Of a DNA stretch of 64,000 nucleotides, positions 56,063-64,000 are shown piece by piece. The notes beneath the pieces are model-generated. The model did no database searches and had not been told where the DNA came from. It was given only the letters and a program-made list of their open reading frames with translations. The translations under genes and the position numbers were made by a program. Each line of letters opens with the position of its first letter. The stretch's first letter is position 1. Origin of the DNA: an uncultured Clostridia bacterium (lineage in GTDB: Bacteria > Bacillota > Clostridia > TANB77 > CAG-508); NCBI GenBank assembly GCA_944390285.1, contig CALXPN010000001.1, positions 62,001-126,000 of the forward strand, in the 5' to 3' direction.

Positions 56063-58129
56063 TTATCTATTTATTTTAGCAACATATCCATTTTCATTTT
56101 CAAATAAAATTTCAATTTTACTATTTGCTTTCACTTTTTCTAAATGTTTCTCATACTCCTCTAGTGCTTGTCCTTCTTCTTCTACTACTTTTACTATATA
56201 TTTTTTATTTTCGTCTTTTAACGCATCTTCTAAATCATATACTTTTGTATCTTGTACTACATTTTGATATGGTATTGTATTACTACTAAATTCAAGCATT
56301 GCTGTTGCCCAAATTCTATTATAATATCTTGTCCCACTCATAAGTTCTGTATTTTCAACTGTCATATCTTTTAAATTTTCTCTTGCAAATTTTGTAATTT
56401 CTATTTCTCTTGCATTAAAATTTTGTACTAAATCTATTAATTTTCTGTGTTCACAATTTTCAATATAATATATACCAACTAAATTTGGAAGAGAATGTTT
56501 TTTTTCTTCGCTTATAATATGTCCTGCTTTTATCCATATCCAACCACAAACAAATATTGCCCAAATAAGTACATAAGTTCCTCCTGTAATAAGAGGTTTA
56601 AAATTCTTTATTTTTTTAATAATTTTATGTTTATTTTCTGGTAAATTTATTTTTTTAATTAACTCTGGTAATACCATATATAATGCTAAAATAATAACTA
56701 AATATATCTTTGAAATTGATACTGCTGATACTCCTTTTAATAGAAGTATTACATATAATGCTATAAGCAAAATAAAATCTATTCTAAATATCTTTTCATT
56801 TATATATTTATTTATTATATCAACAGTTACTGCAAAAACAGCTATCCAAGCTATAGAATAAGTTTTAAGCATATAATATGGCGCTACTTTTCCAAATAAC
56901 ATTCCAATATATAAAACACCTAAAAATCCAATTGTTAATATTGAAAATATATCAATATAAGTTATTTTCTTTTCCTTAATCTTCTTTACAAGTTCAAATA
57001 AATAAATTATAACAAAAGGAATATAAGGTAAAAAGTTTTGGTATTTTTCTGAATATATTGCCCCATCTATTTTCAAAGCACTAACCAAATCTGTTTGTCC
57101 TTCTATAAAAAACGATGGTATAAATAAATATCCAATTCCAGCTATTGTAACTAATAATAATATTCCTGTTATTATTAAAGTATTTTTTCCAAATATTTTT
57201 AAAATCTTTTTTTCTTCTTTATTAAAAAAGTCTTTTATAAAACAATATATACAAATTGATGCGAATATTGCTGGTACAAATAAACAATATGAAAATATTA
57301 ATCCTGTACCTAATATTCCTATCAAACTCATTACTAATACTTTATTTATTTTTTCTTTTGAATATAACTCTTCAACAACAGCAACTAAAACTGCAACTAT
57401 TGTAATTGCAACTGCCAGGTATGAAAATCCATATATCCAAGCATTATAAGGATAACCATATATGTAAAGTGCAAATAATACTAAACTTGCAATTAATCCC
57501 TTTTTTGTTTTTATTTTATCAATAAATATAGCATAAAAAGCAAGTCCACTTAAAAATAATATAGTGGTTTCAAACATTTGATAAATATATTCGTAACTAA
57601 TTCCTGTAATTCCATTTATTATGTTCATAAATATACCATCATTTATATATGCTCCTGGTTGCATTACATTAAAATTGAAAAAAGTTTTATCTTCTACATT
57701 TATAAAAATTTTTAAATTATCAGAATAATGTTTAGCAGCTCTATAATGAATTGCTGAATCTACTGCAAAATGAGTAATATCTCCTTTATATATGTATAAG
57801 TCTTTAAAAAACATTATTGAAAAAATAATTAATATTACTAATATTCCAACAATATCAATTTTTCTCACAAAATATTTTTGAATTTTTTTATATCTTATAC
57901 ATTTATATACTAACATTAAAGCAACAATAATATTTATTATTGATAATAACCAAATATGTGACGTGATATTTAAAAGCCCTAAAATCATTCCAATTAAAAT
58001 ATTATATCCTAATAAAGAAACAATAAAAATAATAAGCCATTTTATAAAATTTAGTTTTTCTTCTGATTTTTTAAACATCATAAAACTTATACCAAGTAGT
58101 ACTAATGTTATTATATAAAATATTTCCAT
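56063..58129 (-). CDS. Polytopic membrane protein, polysaccharide locus, paralog 2
   Basis: A 688-residue paralog of the gene just downstream, with about 13 membrane helices. Matching landmarks: KKSEEKLNFIKW, TSHIWLLSIINIIVALMLVY, HFAVDSAIHYRAAKHYSDNL, QPGAYINDGIFMNII and a C-terminal soluble part (ENTELMSGTRYYNRIWATAM). Conservation of the HYxAA loop and GAYINxGIF between paralogs suggests a catalytic or ligand site there. Start behind AAAGGAG. A long hairpin element lies just upstream. Confidence 0.6.
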   Translation of the reverse strand: MEIFYIITLVLLGISFMMFKKSEEKLNFIKWLIIFIVSLLGYNILIGMILGLLNITSHIWLLSIINIIVALMLVYKCIRYKKIQKYFVRKIDIVGILVILIIFSIMFFKDLYIYKGDITHFAVDSAIHYRAAKHYSDNLKIFINVEDKTFFNFNVMQPGAYINDGIFMNIINGITGISYEYIYQMFETTILFLSGLAFYAIFIDKIKTKKGLIASLVLFALYIYGYPYNAWIYGFSYLAVAITIVAVLVAVVEELYSKEKINKVLVMSLIGILGTGLIFSYCLFVPAIFASICIYCFIKDFFNKEEKKILKIFGKNTLIITGILLLVTIAGIGYLFIPSFFIEGQTDLVSALKIDGAIYSEKYQNFLPYIPFVIIYLFELVKKIKEKKITYIDIFSILTIGFLGVLYIGMLFGKVAPYYMLKTYSIAWIAVFAVTVDIINKYINEKIFRIDFILLIALYVILLLKGVSAVSISKIYLVIILALYMVLPELIKKINLPENKHKIIKKIKNFKPLITGGTYVLIWAIFVCGWIWIKAGHIISEEKKHSLPNLVGIYYIENCEHRKLIDLVQNFNAREIEITKFARENLKDMTVENTELMSGTRYYNRIWATAMLEFSSNTIPYQNVVQDTKVYDLEDALKDENKKYIVKVVEEEGQALEEYEKHLEKVKANSKIEILFENENGYVAKINR

Positions 58130-58156
58130 TTTTTTCTCCTTTAATTATGTTCTTTT

Positions 58157-58326
58157 ACTTTATATTATTATTATATTTTTTATGATTAGTTGACGCGCAG
58201 TTTGGGAGGCTGGCGAAGCTATTTGTTTTCAAAAATCCGCAAAGAATTTTTTTGCGATAAGATTTTTGAAAACTCAGCCGACCAGCAAGGAAACTATTAA
58301 TAAAAAATATAATAATAATATAAAGT
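58157..58326. repeat. Long inverted-repeat element C (170 bp)
   Basis: In the 220-base gap between the two membrane protein genes. Outer arms 58157-58183 and 58300-58326 are perfectly complementary over 27 bases. A second perfect 13-bp stem (58225-58237 with 58261-58273) encloses a third, CGCAAA/TTTGCG (58238-58243 with 58251-58256). GC-rich strands (GGGAGGCTGG, CAGCCGACCAGC) lie between the outer and inner stems. Same plan as elements A and B, with different arm sequence. Confidence 0.85.
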
Positions 58327-58349
58327 AATTAATCATAATAAAAATTATT

Positions 58350-59606
58350 CTAAGAATTCAATAGTTTTTTATTTTCTCTATACATAATAAATTTGGTAAC
58401 TATTGCATATAAAATAAATTGTATTGCAAGTGTTATTGTACATGAAAATGTTGCACCATTGATGCCTAGATTTAATACTCTTACTAATATATTCGAACCT
58501 AAAAAAGCAATTATCATTGAAATTATATAAATAACAAATTGTACAAAAGTATGTCTTATTGTTGTTAATGTTACCAAATTTATATAAGAAATTGCATAGA
58601 AAATATATGATGCTATTATTACACATAGATTCATTCTATATGCTGTCAAATCAAGTCCATATATTAATCCTAAGAATTCAGGTCCTATTAAAAATGCTGC
58701 AAGTACTGCAAATGCTCCAAATGCAATAACTATAAGTTTTATTTTAAAAGTAACTTTTTCAATTTCTTTAAGTTCTTTTTGTTCATACATCTCTTTTAAT
58801 TTACCTAAAAATGGCATTACAATAAATTGTGTAAATAATGTCATAACAGTTGCTGGCATCATTATATATCCATATATTGCTTGCACATCTTCTGTTAAAT
58901 ATCCATCAATTGCATATTTTGGTGCATTTAATATATAAATACCAGCAAAAGAATTTACAAATACAAAAAATTCACTTTTAAAAATACTTGTTACATTTTT
59001 TAAATCCACTTTATATTTATTATCTATAAGTTTTCTAGTTGTAATAAAATAATCATATACTACTAATATAACAAGATTTACTACTATAACTGCTAAACAT
59101 GCAAGTCTTAAATCTCTTGTAATTATATCTACAATTAAGAAAAATAAAATACCTATAAAACCTTTTGCAAATAATGATTTACCAGATTTATATAATATTC
59201 CGTTTTTTTGCATTACTCCATATAAAATATCTGAAAATGCTTCTAATCCTTTAAAAATCGCAAGCAAAGTAAAAATCGTTGTTTTAAAACTTGAATATTG
59301 TTTAAAAATCAAATAAAAAGTTGCACCTATAAGCATTATAAAACATGTTAAAGCTCTATTTGCTATGTAATCTTTATCTTTTATTTTATTTTCAATATCT
59401 GTTACTTGACACAATCTTCCTGAATACATTGCTAGTGTATATAAAATAGTAGATGTAGCATATGCTATTGAAAATATACCTGCTGTTTGAATATCATTAA
59501 CTCTTGTTACTATAATCAAAAAAAATAGTGAATTAAATGAATTTATTCCTGTTCCTAAGCTATTCCATATAAAGTTTTTTAAAAATTCTTTTCTTTCTGA
59601 ATTCAT
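58350..59606 (-). CDS. Polysaccharide flippase (Wzx/MOP family)
   Basis: A 418-residue membrane protein with about 12 helices of the MATE/MOP superfamily that moves lipid-linked saccharides across the membrane. The N-terminus has FIWNSLGTGINSFNSLFFLI and AGIFSIAYATSTIL, typical for Wzx-like transporters; the centre contains YILNAPKYAIDGY and a QFIVMPFLGKLKEMYE loop. It overlaps the end of the neighbouring GT2 gene by one base (TAATG), so the two are coupled. Confidence 0.85.
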   Translation of the reverse strand: MNSERKEFLKNFIWNSLGTGINSFNSLFFLIIVTRVNDIQTAGIFSIAYATSTILYTLAMYSGRLCQVTDIENKIKDKDYIANRALTCFIMLIGATFYLIFKQYSSFKTTIFTLLAIFKGLEAFSDILYGVMQKNGILYKSGKSLFAKGFIGILFFLIVDIITRDLRLACLAVIVVNLVILVVYDYFITTRKLIDNKYKVDLKNVTSIFKSEFFVFVNSFAGIYILNAPKYAIDGYLTEDVQAIYGYIMMPATVMTLFTQFIVMPFLGKLKEMYEQKELKEIEKVTFKIKLIVIAFGAFAVLAAFLIGPEFLGLIYGLDLTAYRMNLCVIIASYIFYAISYINLVTLTTIRHTFVQFVIYIISMIIAFLGSNILVRVLNLGINGATFSCTITLAIQFILYAIVTKFIMYRENKKLLNS

Positions 59607-60514
59607 TATAATACTCCTAATAAAAATATAATTCTAATCATAAAATCATCTATTATATTATTTCTTAATCTTTTAGGATAAAATGCTTTTTTTACTGCTA
59701 AAGGAAAACTATAACTTTCTTCAGAAAATATATCTAATATTTTTCTATTTTCCTCTGATAATTGATAATAATAGTAATTTTTATAATTTATCATTTGTTG
59801 TTTTATATCTTTCATTCCATCATTTACTAAAAGATTTTTTATTCTCCAAACCAATAATCTAAAATACCCTTGTCCTTCTGATGTAGCATTTTCTTTTCTC
59901 CTTCTATATTTTACAACTGTTTCATTACTATATGCTACATTTCCCATACCTATACATAAAAGATATGTCCACCAATCGTGAAAAAAACATGATTTTGGCA
60001 TATTATCTATTATCATATCTCTTGTTTTTTTATTTACTGTCATTGTCATTCCTTGTGTTACACATGAAAACAAAGCTCTTAGGAATGAATATTTTTTGTT
60101 TCTAGGTCCTCTCCCTATAAATTTCATATTTTCATCATAATAATCTGAATTTCCAAAAGACATATTTGGTTTACTATCATCTAACTTATTTAAGTTATTT
60201 ACTGCAAGTTCAATTTTTTCTTCTAGCCAAATATCATCTTGATCTGCATATGCATAATAATCTGCTTCCACAAGTTTTAATAATTCAAAAAAACTTTTTA
60301 TAAATCCTAAATTTTCACCTTCATATAATTTTATATTATCATATTTTTTTTGATATTCTTTTATTATATTTACAGTATTATCTTTAGAACCATCATCTCT
60401 AACAACAATTTCTATATTGGGATAAGTTTGATTTAAAATTGAATCTAATTGTTCTTTTATAAATTTTTCTCCATTATATGTGCTCATTACAACAGCTACT
60501 TTTTTATTACTCAT
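59606..60514 (-). CDS. GT2 glycosyltransferase
   Basis: A 302-residue GT-A enzyme: VAVVMSTYNGEKFIKEQL, QTYPNIEIVVRDDGSKDNT, YYAYADQDDIWLEEKIEL (DQDD donor-binding motif) and CVTQGMTMTVNK, with SCFFHDWWTYLL near residue 190. The pattern DQDDIW with HDWW is characteristic of rhamnosyl/galactosyltransferase-like GT2 proteins in streptococcal-type rhamnan and capsule loci. Start behind AAGGTAATT, 5 bases after the YfhO-like gene. Confidence 0.9.
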   Translation of the reverse strand: MSNKKVAVVMSTYNGEKFIKEQLDSILNQTYPNIEIVVRDDGSKDNTVNIIKEYQKKYDNIKLYEGENLGFIKSFFELLKLVEADYYAYADQDDIWLEEKIELAVNNLNKLDDSKPNMSFGNSDYYDENMKFIGRGPRNKKYSFLRALFSCVTQGMTMTVNKKTRDMIIDNMPKSCFFHDWWTYLLCIGMGNVAYSNETVVKYRRRKENATSEGQGYFRLLVWRIKNLLVNDGMKDIKQQMINYKNYYYYQLSEENRKILDIFSEESYSFPLAVKKAFYPKRLRNNIIDDFMIRIIFLLGVL

Positions 60515-60519
60515 TTTAC

Positions 60520-62703
60520 TTAATTACCTTTCATGACTTTATAAATATATATATCATCCTCATTATATATTTCTTCAAATTGATCTTTAAAAGATTTATC
60601 TGAAAAATCTACACTTGACAAGATATATTCAATATTTAATTTTTGTAAATCATTATAATTTACTTTTATTGCTATGTTATCAGGATATAGTAAAGTTACA
60701 TCAGTTTTCTCATCAGTAACCTCAAAATTTATATGGGCATATCTATTATAAATCATTCTATACTCTTCATCTTTTGCTTTATCTCCTAAAAGTATTTCAA
60801 ATAATTCAAAATTTGGATATACAGCTGTTGAATTTATTGTACGAATTCCATTTGCAACAGCATAATCATTTATATACCATCCTCCATCATTTACAGCCCA
60901 TATTGCATCTGGATTTTCTTCTTTTATTTCTTGCATTTTTATTGCTACAGGTTTTGTATAAAGTACATCTGTAGTTCTTATAACTGGATTTACTCTTAAA
61001 CCTGTTATTAATGCTACTGCAATCAAACCATATATTGTGTAATTTTTTATTTTTTCATTATTAATATTTAAAACCCCAAATATTAATGCAACAAAAATTT
61101 CTCCTGCAACTAATATTTTAAATTTATCTAAATAATGAAATTCTTCTGCAAAGCCTATTGTTGTTTTTGCTTTATATATTATAAATAAAATAGAAATTCC
61201 TGCTAAAAAATATGTTAACTTTTTATTTATTAATTTATCACCTTTTTCAAAATTTCCAATTAGATAAATAAGCATATAAATACACACAGTTCCAAGTGGT
61301 ATTGAAGCTCTTCCAGCCGTTGACATTGACATTTTTGTAAGTACAGCCAAAAACTCTGGAAATCCATAAACACACCAAATACTTAAAAATCCACCTACAA
61401 CTAACATCGGAATCCAAAAATGTAAATCTTTTTTATTTCTTATAACATAAATTAATCCCAAAAATAATGGTATTGGAAATAATGAAAGCATACTTGAATA
61501 TTCACATGGATTTAAATATTCTTCTGTTGGGAAAAATATATTATAAAAATATGAATATAAATTTACTGCTCCTCCACCGACTTCATTTCGTTCACCTGGA
61601 TAATCTGTATTCATTTCAGCTGCCAAAGTATCTTTTGATAGCATATACCATCTTCCTAAAAGTAATGCAATACATATTAAAGTAATAATAATTACAATTA
61701 CATCATGTTTTGTAAATCTGTAATTTCCATATTTTATATTTTTTATTAATATCCAAATTATAAGTGCTAAAAATACATATCCAAATGATATTTGCCATGC
61801 TGGATAAAATTCAAATATATAGGATAGTCCCGAAATTAGTATTCCAAGTGCACATAAATATTTATTTCTTTTTTTAGTTGTATTCATGAACTTATCCACA
61901 AGAACAACTACAATTTGTCCCCATATAAGAACTTGCATACAATACCACCATTGTACTGCTGCAGAAAAAGTTATTACAATCATTCCACATAAAGAAACTT
62001 TTTTATTTCTTTTTGTAAGTATTAAACATAATTCATAAGAACCAAGCATCATTGCAACTAATCTTGCATACCAATAAAAACTTAGTCCTGCATCATTGCC
62101 AAATAAAATAAATCCTATTTGAAATGGTCTTCCTAGCATTAAAATATCCAAAACTGGTGAATTTGCAACAGTAAACATATCTGTTGGTGTTCCTCTTAAT
62201 ACATCAGAAAAATATTGAAATGGTTTTTCTGCTTTGCTTTGTGATAATATATATGTTGTTGAAGTTGCCCATTCATCTGTTCTAATCATTCTTGGTGTTC
62301 CAAGCAAAGTATGATACCTTGTATTATCATTATGTGGTTGTATTAAACCATTAAAATTAACTATAGACGATCCTGAATATTTAAACACCATTACAAACAG
62401 TAAAAAGGCACAAGCTATTTTGTACCTATGTTTGTGTATAAATTCATACATTTTTGGAAGTTTAAAAACAAAATGAATTCCAATAAACATAAATATTATT
62501 GAAACAAGCATTATTCTGTTTTTAGAAATAAATTCTGGATGTGAAATTCTAAAAATTGTATATTCACATAAAGTAGCTATTAATACTGACATAATAGCTA
62601 CTAATATTAATTTAGTTTTTGTGAAATTATCCTTGTTTATAAAGAATTTTATTTTATCTAAAATATTTTCATATAATTTATTTATCTTATCTGCTTTTTT
62701 CAT
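60520..62703 (-). CDS. Large polytopic membrane protein, YfhO/GT-C-like
   Basis: A 727-residue protein with 12-14 membrane helices. The first external loop carries NTRYHTLLGTPRMIRTDEWA, and FPTEEYLNPCEYSSMLSL lies in a later loop. The C-terminal soluble domain (about residues 590-727) contains IWAVNDGGWYINDYAVANG and IEYILSSVDF. The domain order resembles YfhO-type and other GT-C membrane glycosyltransferases that decorate teichoic acids or polysaccharides, but the catalytic residues cannot be fixed here. In one run with two GT2 genes and the flippase. Confidence 0.65.
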   Translation of the reverse strand: MKKADKINKLYENILDKIKFFINKDNFTKTKLILVAIMSVLIATLCEYTIFRISHPEFISKNRIMLVSIIFMFIGIHFVFKLPKMYEFIHKHRYKIACAFLLFVMVFKYSGSSIVNFNGLIQPHNDNTRYHTLLGTPRMIRTDEWATSTTYILSQSKAEKPFQYFSDVLRGTPTDMFTVANSPVLDILMLGRPFQIGFILFGNDAGLSFYWYARLVAMMLGSYELCLILTKRNKKVSLCGMIVITFSAAVQWWYCMQVLIWGQIVVVLVDKFMNTTKKRNKYLCALGILISGLSYIFEFYPAWQISFGYVFLALIIWILIKNIKYGNYRFTKHDVIVIIITLICIALLLGRWYMLSKDTLAAEMNTDYPGERNEVGGGAVNLYSYFYNIFFPTEEYLNPCEYSSMLSLFPIPLFLGLIYVIRNKKDLHFWIPMLVVGGFLSIWCVYGFPEFLAVLTKMSMSTAGRASIPLGTVCIYMLIYLIGNFEKGDKLINKKLTYFLAGISILFIIYKAKTTIGFAEEFHYLDKFKILVAGEIFVALIFGVLNINNEKIKNYTIYGLIAVALITGLRVNPVIRTTDVLYTKPVAIKMQEIKEENPDAIWAVNDGGWYINDYAVANGIRTINSTAVYPNFELFEILLGDKAKDEEYRMIYNRYAHINFEVTDEKTDVTLLYPDNIAIKVNYNDLQKLNIEYILSSVDFSDKSFKDQFEEIYNEDDIYIYKVMKGN

Positions 62704-62746
62704 TTTAATTTCCTTATAAATTTATTATATTTAACTATTTAAAATA

Positions 62747-63790
62747 TTACCATTTAACTTCTAGTTTAACTACATCTAGTAAAAATCTATTTACCCAAAT
62801 ATATACTATCGGTAAATGTAATTTATAAAACAAATGAACACCCCAAATACATATAAATTTGAAACCTTTTTTGAAACAATGACTCATTTTAAAATGTTTA
62901 CTATTTCTCCATTCTGGAAAATTCTCATTTAGATAATTTGTTATTCCTTTTAAAGCTTTATTCATTTTTACAGACTTGTCATATGAAAGCATAAATGCCC
63001 AAGATATTCCTAAATGTAGAAATGCCATTGTTGCCAAAGTCTCTTTATATTCTTCGTATTTTCCAATTTCTTTTGCATGTTCTTTTGTAACTAATAAATA
63101 TTTTTTCAAATTTTCTATATCTTTTTCATTCATATTATGTATCTGTGAACTTGATCGTAGATAATAGTGATATAAAACATCTGGTATAAATGTCAATTTT
63201 TTAGCTCCATACATATATGCATGTATTAAAAATAGAGTATCATTGCAACCTCTAAAAGGTAAAAATTCTAAGTCTTTTACAAGTTCTCTTCTATATAATT
63301 TATTCCATAAAGAAGGATTTGCATAAACTATAAAATCATCTTGCCAATCTACATCTTTATTCATAGTTCCATATTGAGTCATTTCAGTAGAAACTGTTTT
63401 ACCAGTATCTAAATCCACTCTATCATATCCAGAAAAAGCAATATCTGCATCATTTTTTTTAGCAGCATTATATAGCTTTTCTGCCCAAGTAAGCTCTGGT
63501 ACATCATCACTATCTATAAATCCTACATATTCTCCTATAGCTCTTTTTAATCCATAAGTTCTAGCAGACCATTCTCCACCATTTTCTTTATGAAAAGTTT
63601 TAACTTTATTTGGATATCTTTTTTTATAATCTTCAATAATTTGTGGTGCAGAGTCTTTTGAACCATCATCCACACAAAGTATTTCTATATCTTCTAAAGT
63701 TTGATTTACTAATGCATCTAAACATCTTGGAACATATTTTTCAAGATTATATATAGGTACTACAATTGATACTTTTATTTCTGAACTCAT
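62747..63790 (-). CDS. GT2 glycosyltransferase
   Basis: A 347-residue GT-A enzyme: VSIVVPIYNLEKYVPRCLDA, IEILCVDDGSKDSAP, ENGGEWSARTYGL, EYVGFIDSDDVPE (DSDD motif), FSGYDRVD and LWNKLYRRELVKD. This is the EpsJ/WcaA-like group. A hydrophobic, membrane-near C-terminus (residues 300-335) may anchor it. Start behind AAAGGAAA; 2 bases after the partial gene upstream. Confidence 0.9.
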   Translation of the reverse strand: MSSEIKVSIVVPIYNLEKYVPRCLDALVNQTLEDIEILCVDDGSKDSAPQIIEDYKKRYPNKVKTFHKENGGEWSARTYGLKRAIGEYVGFIDSDDVPELTWAEKLYNAAKKNDADIAFSGYDRVDLDTGKTVSTEMTQYGTMNKDVDWQDDFIVYANPSLWNKLYRRELVKDLEFLPFRGCNDTLFLIHAYMYGAKKLTFIPDVLYHYYLRSSSQIHNMNEKDIENLKKYLLVTKEHAKEIGKYEEYKETLATMAFLHLGISWAFMLSYDKSVKMNKALKGITNYLNENFPEWRNSKHFKMSHCFKKGFKFICIWGVHLFYKLHLPIVYIWVNRFLLDVVKLEVKW

Positions 63791-63792
63791 CT

Positions 63793-64000
63793 TTATTTTT
63801 CCTTTCTATCTTTCAATTCTCTTTCACAATCTATTAATCTCATTTCAAAAGTTTGCCTTGAATTTTTTATTATATTATCTAGTGTTAAACCAGTAAATAT
63901 TGATTGTAAAGTACATACAAAAAGTAACATACTTAATATAATTGAAGGTACTTTTATTTCTCCTGTTTTAAACATTACAACTACTGCTGGAATAAATAAA
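63793..64000 (-). CDS. C-terminus of a membrane-anchored protein, probably a DPM1-like GT2 (5' end outside window)
   Basis: Only the last 68 codons are in the window. The reading runs from the edge through LFIPAVVVMFKTGEIKVPS, a second hydrophobic helix (ILSMLLFVCTLQSIFTGLTL) and a basic tail (ERELKDRKEK). Two closing helices plus TGLxLDxxxKxxRQxFE resemble the C-terminus of polyprenyl-phosphate sugar synthases (GT2, DPM1-like). The catalytic part is outside, so the assignment is tentative. Confidence 0.45.
   Translation of the reverse strand, partial: LFIPAVVVMFKTGEIKVPSIILSMLLFVCTLQSIFTGLTLDNIIKNSRQTFEMRLIDCERELKDRKEK

Overview
The window comes from a very AT-rich, anaerobic, endospore-forming low-GC Gram-positive, most likely an uncultivated Clostridia lineage. 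The evidence is the codon and base composition, the sporulation and germination genes spoIIP, gpr, ytxC-like and ylbF-like, rubredoxin, a ferredoxin-thioredoxin-reductase-like protein, a Pta/AckA acetate branch, and the Firmicute cluster rlmN-PP2C-PrkC-rpe. No rRNA, tRNA, CRISPR array, insertion sequence or prophage was seen.

Layout. 0-5.4 kb (minus strand): rnhA-coaE-queA-Nudix-like-tgt and a WG-repeat membrane protein cut by the window edge. 5.5-8 kb: tmcAL (+) converging on spoIIP (-). 8-14 kb: recJ-relA-MBL hydrolase-hisS. 14.3-19 kb: a GH57 branching-enzyme locus (DUF4912 protein, GH57, YlbF-like), divergent from a GT4 glycosyltransferase. 19-26 kb: TraX-like, yqeY, ytxC-like, gpr, yebC, thioredoxin with its FTR-like partner, a broken VTT-family gene, a CmpB-type membrane protein and a ZIP transporter. 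26-27 kb: an isolated, compositionally foreign lipoprotein gene. 27-34 kb: rubredoxin, argS, vanZ-like, RNHCP protein, TGS nucleoside kinase, recG. 34-40 kb: two unknown proteins, pgi and a second compositionally foreign gene. 40-47 kb: rqcH, then pta with three tandem acetate kinase genes, then nth. 47-53 kb: rlmN-PP2C-PrkC-rpe-membrane protein. 53-64 kb: a surface-polysaccharide locus with at least three GT2 enzymes, a flippase and three large polytopic membrane proteins.

The most striking signal is translational. Four genes (argS, vanZ-like, nth, rqcH) are split by one or two +1 frameshifts, five in all. At every one, the zero frame reaches an in-frame CGG codon, and skipping its C restores the frame through a glycine codon (GGA or GGT). 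A hand scan of coding strands found about fifty other CGG triplets, all straddling codon boundaries. The only other in-frame CGG lies in a gene with foreign codon usage. CGG therefore appears to be excluded as an ordinary arginine codon and to work as a programmed +1 frameshift signal read as CGGN to Gly. At two sites (rqcH HGSH and VanZ PGRxG) the restored glycine matches a strongly conserved family position.

Other structure: three intergenic elements of 170-196 bp, each a very long AT-rich inverted repeat around a GC-richer core; a foreign lipoprotein cassette bounded by a 14-bp inverted repeat; and several well-formed promoters and terminators that help fix start codons and operon ends.
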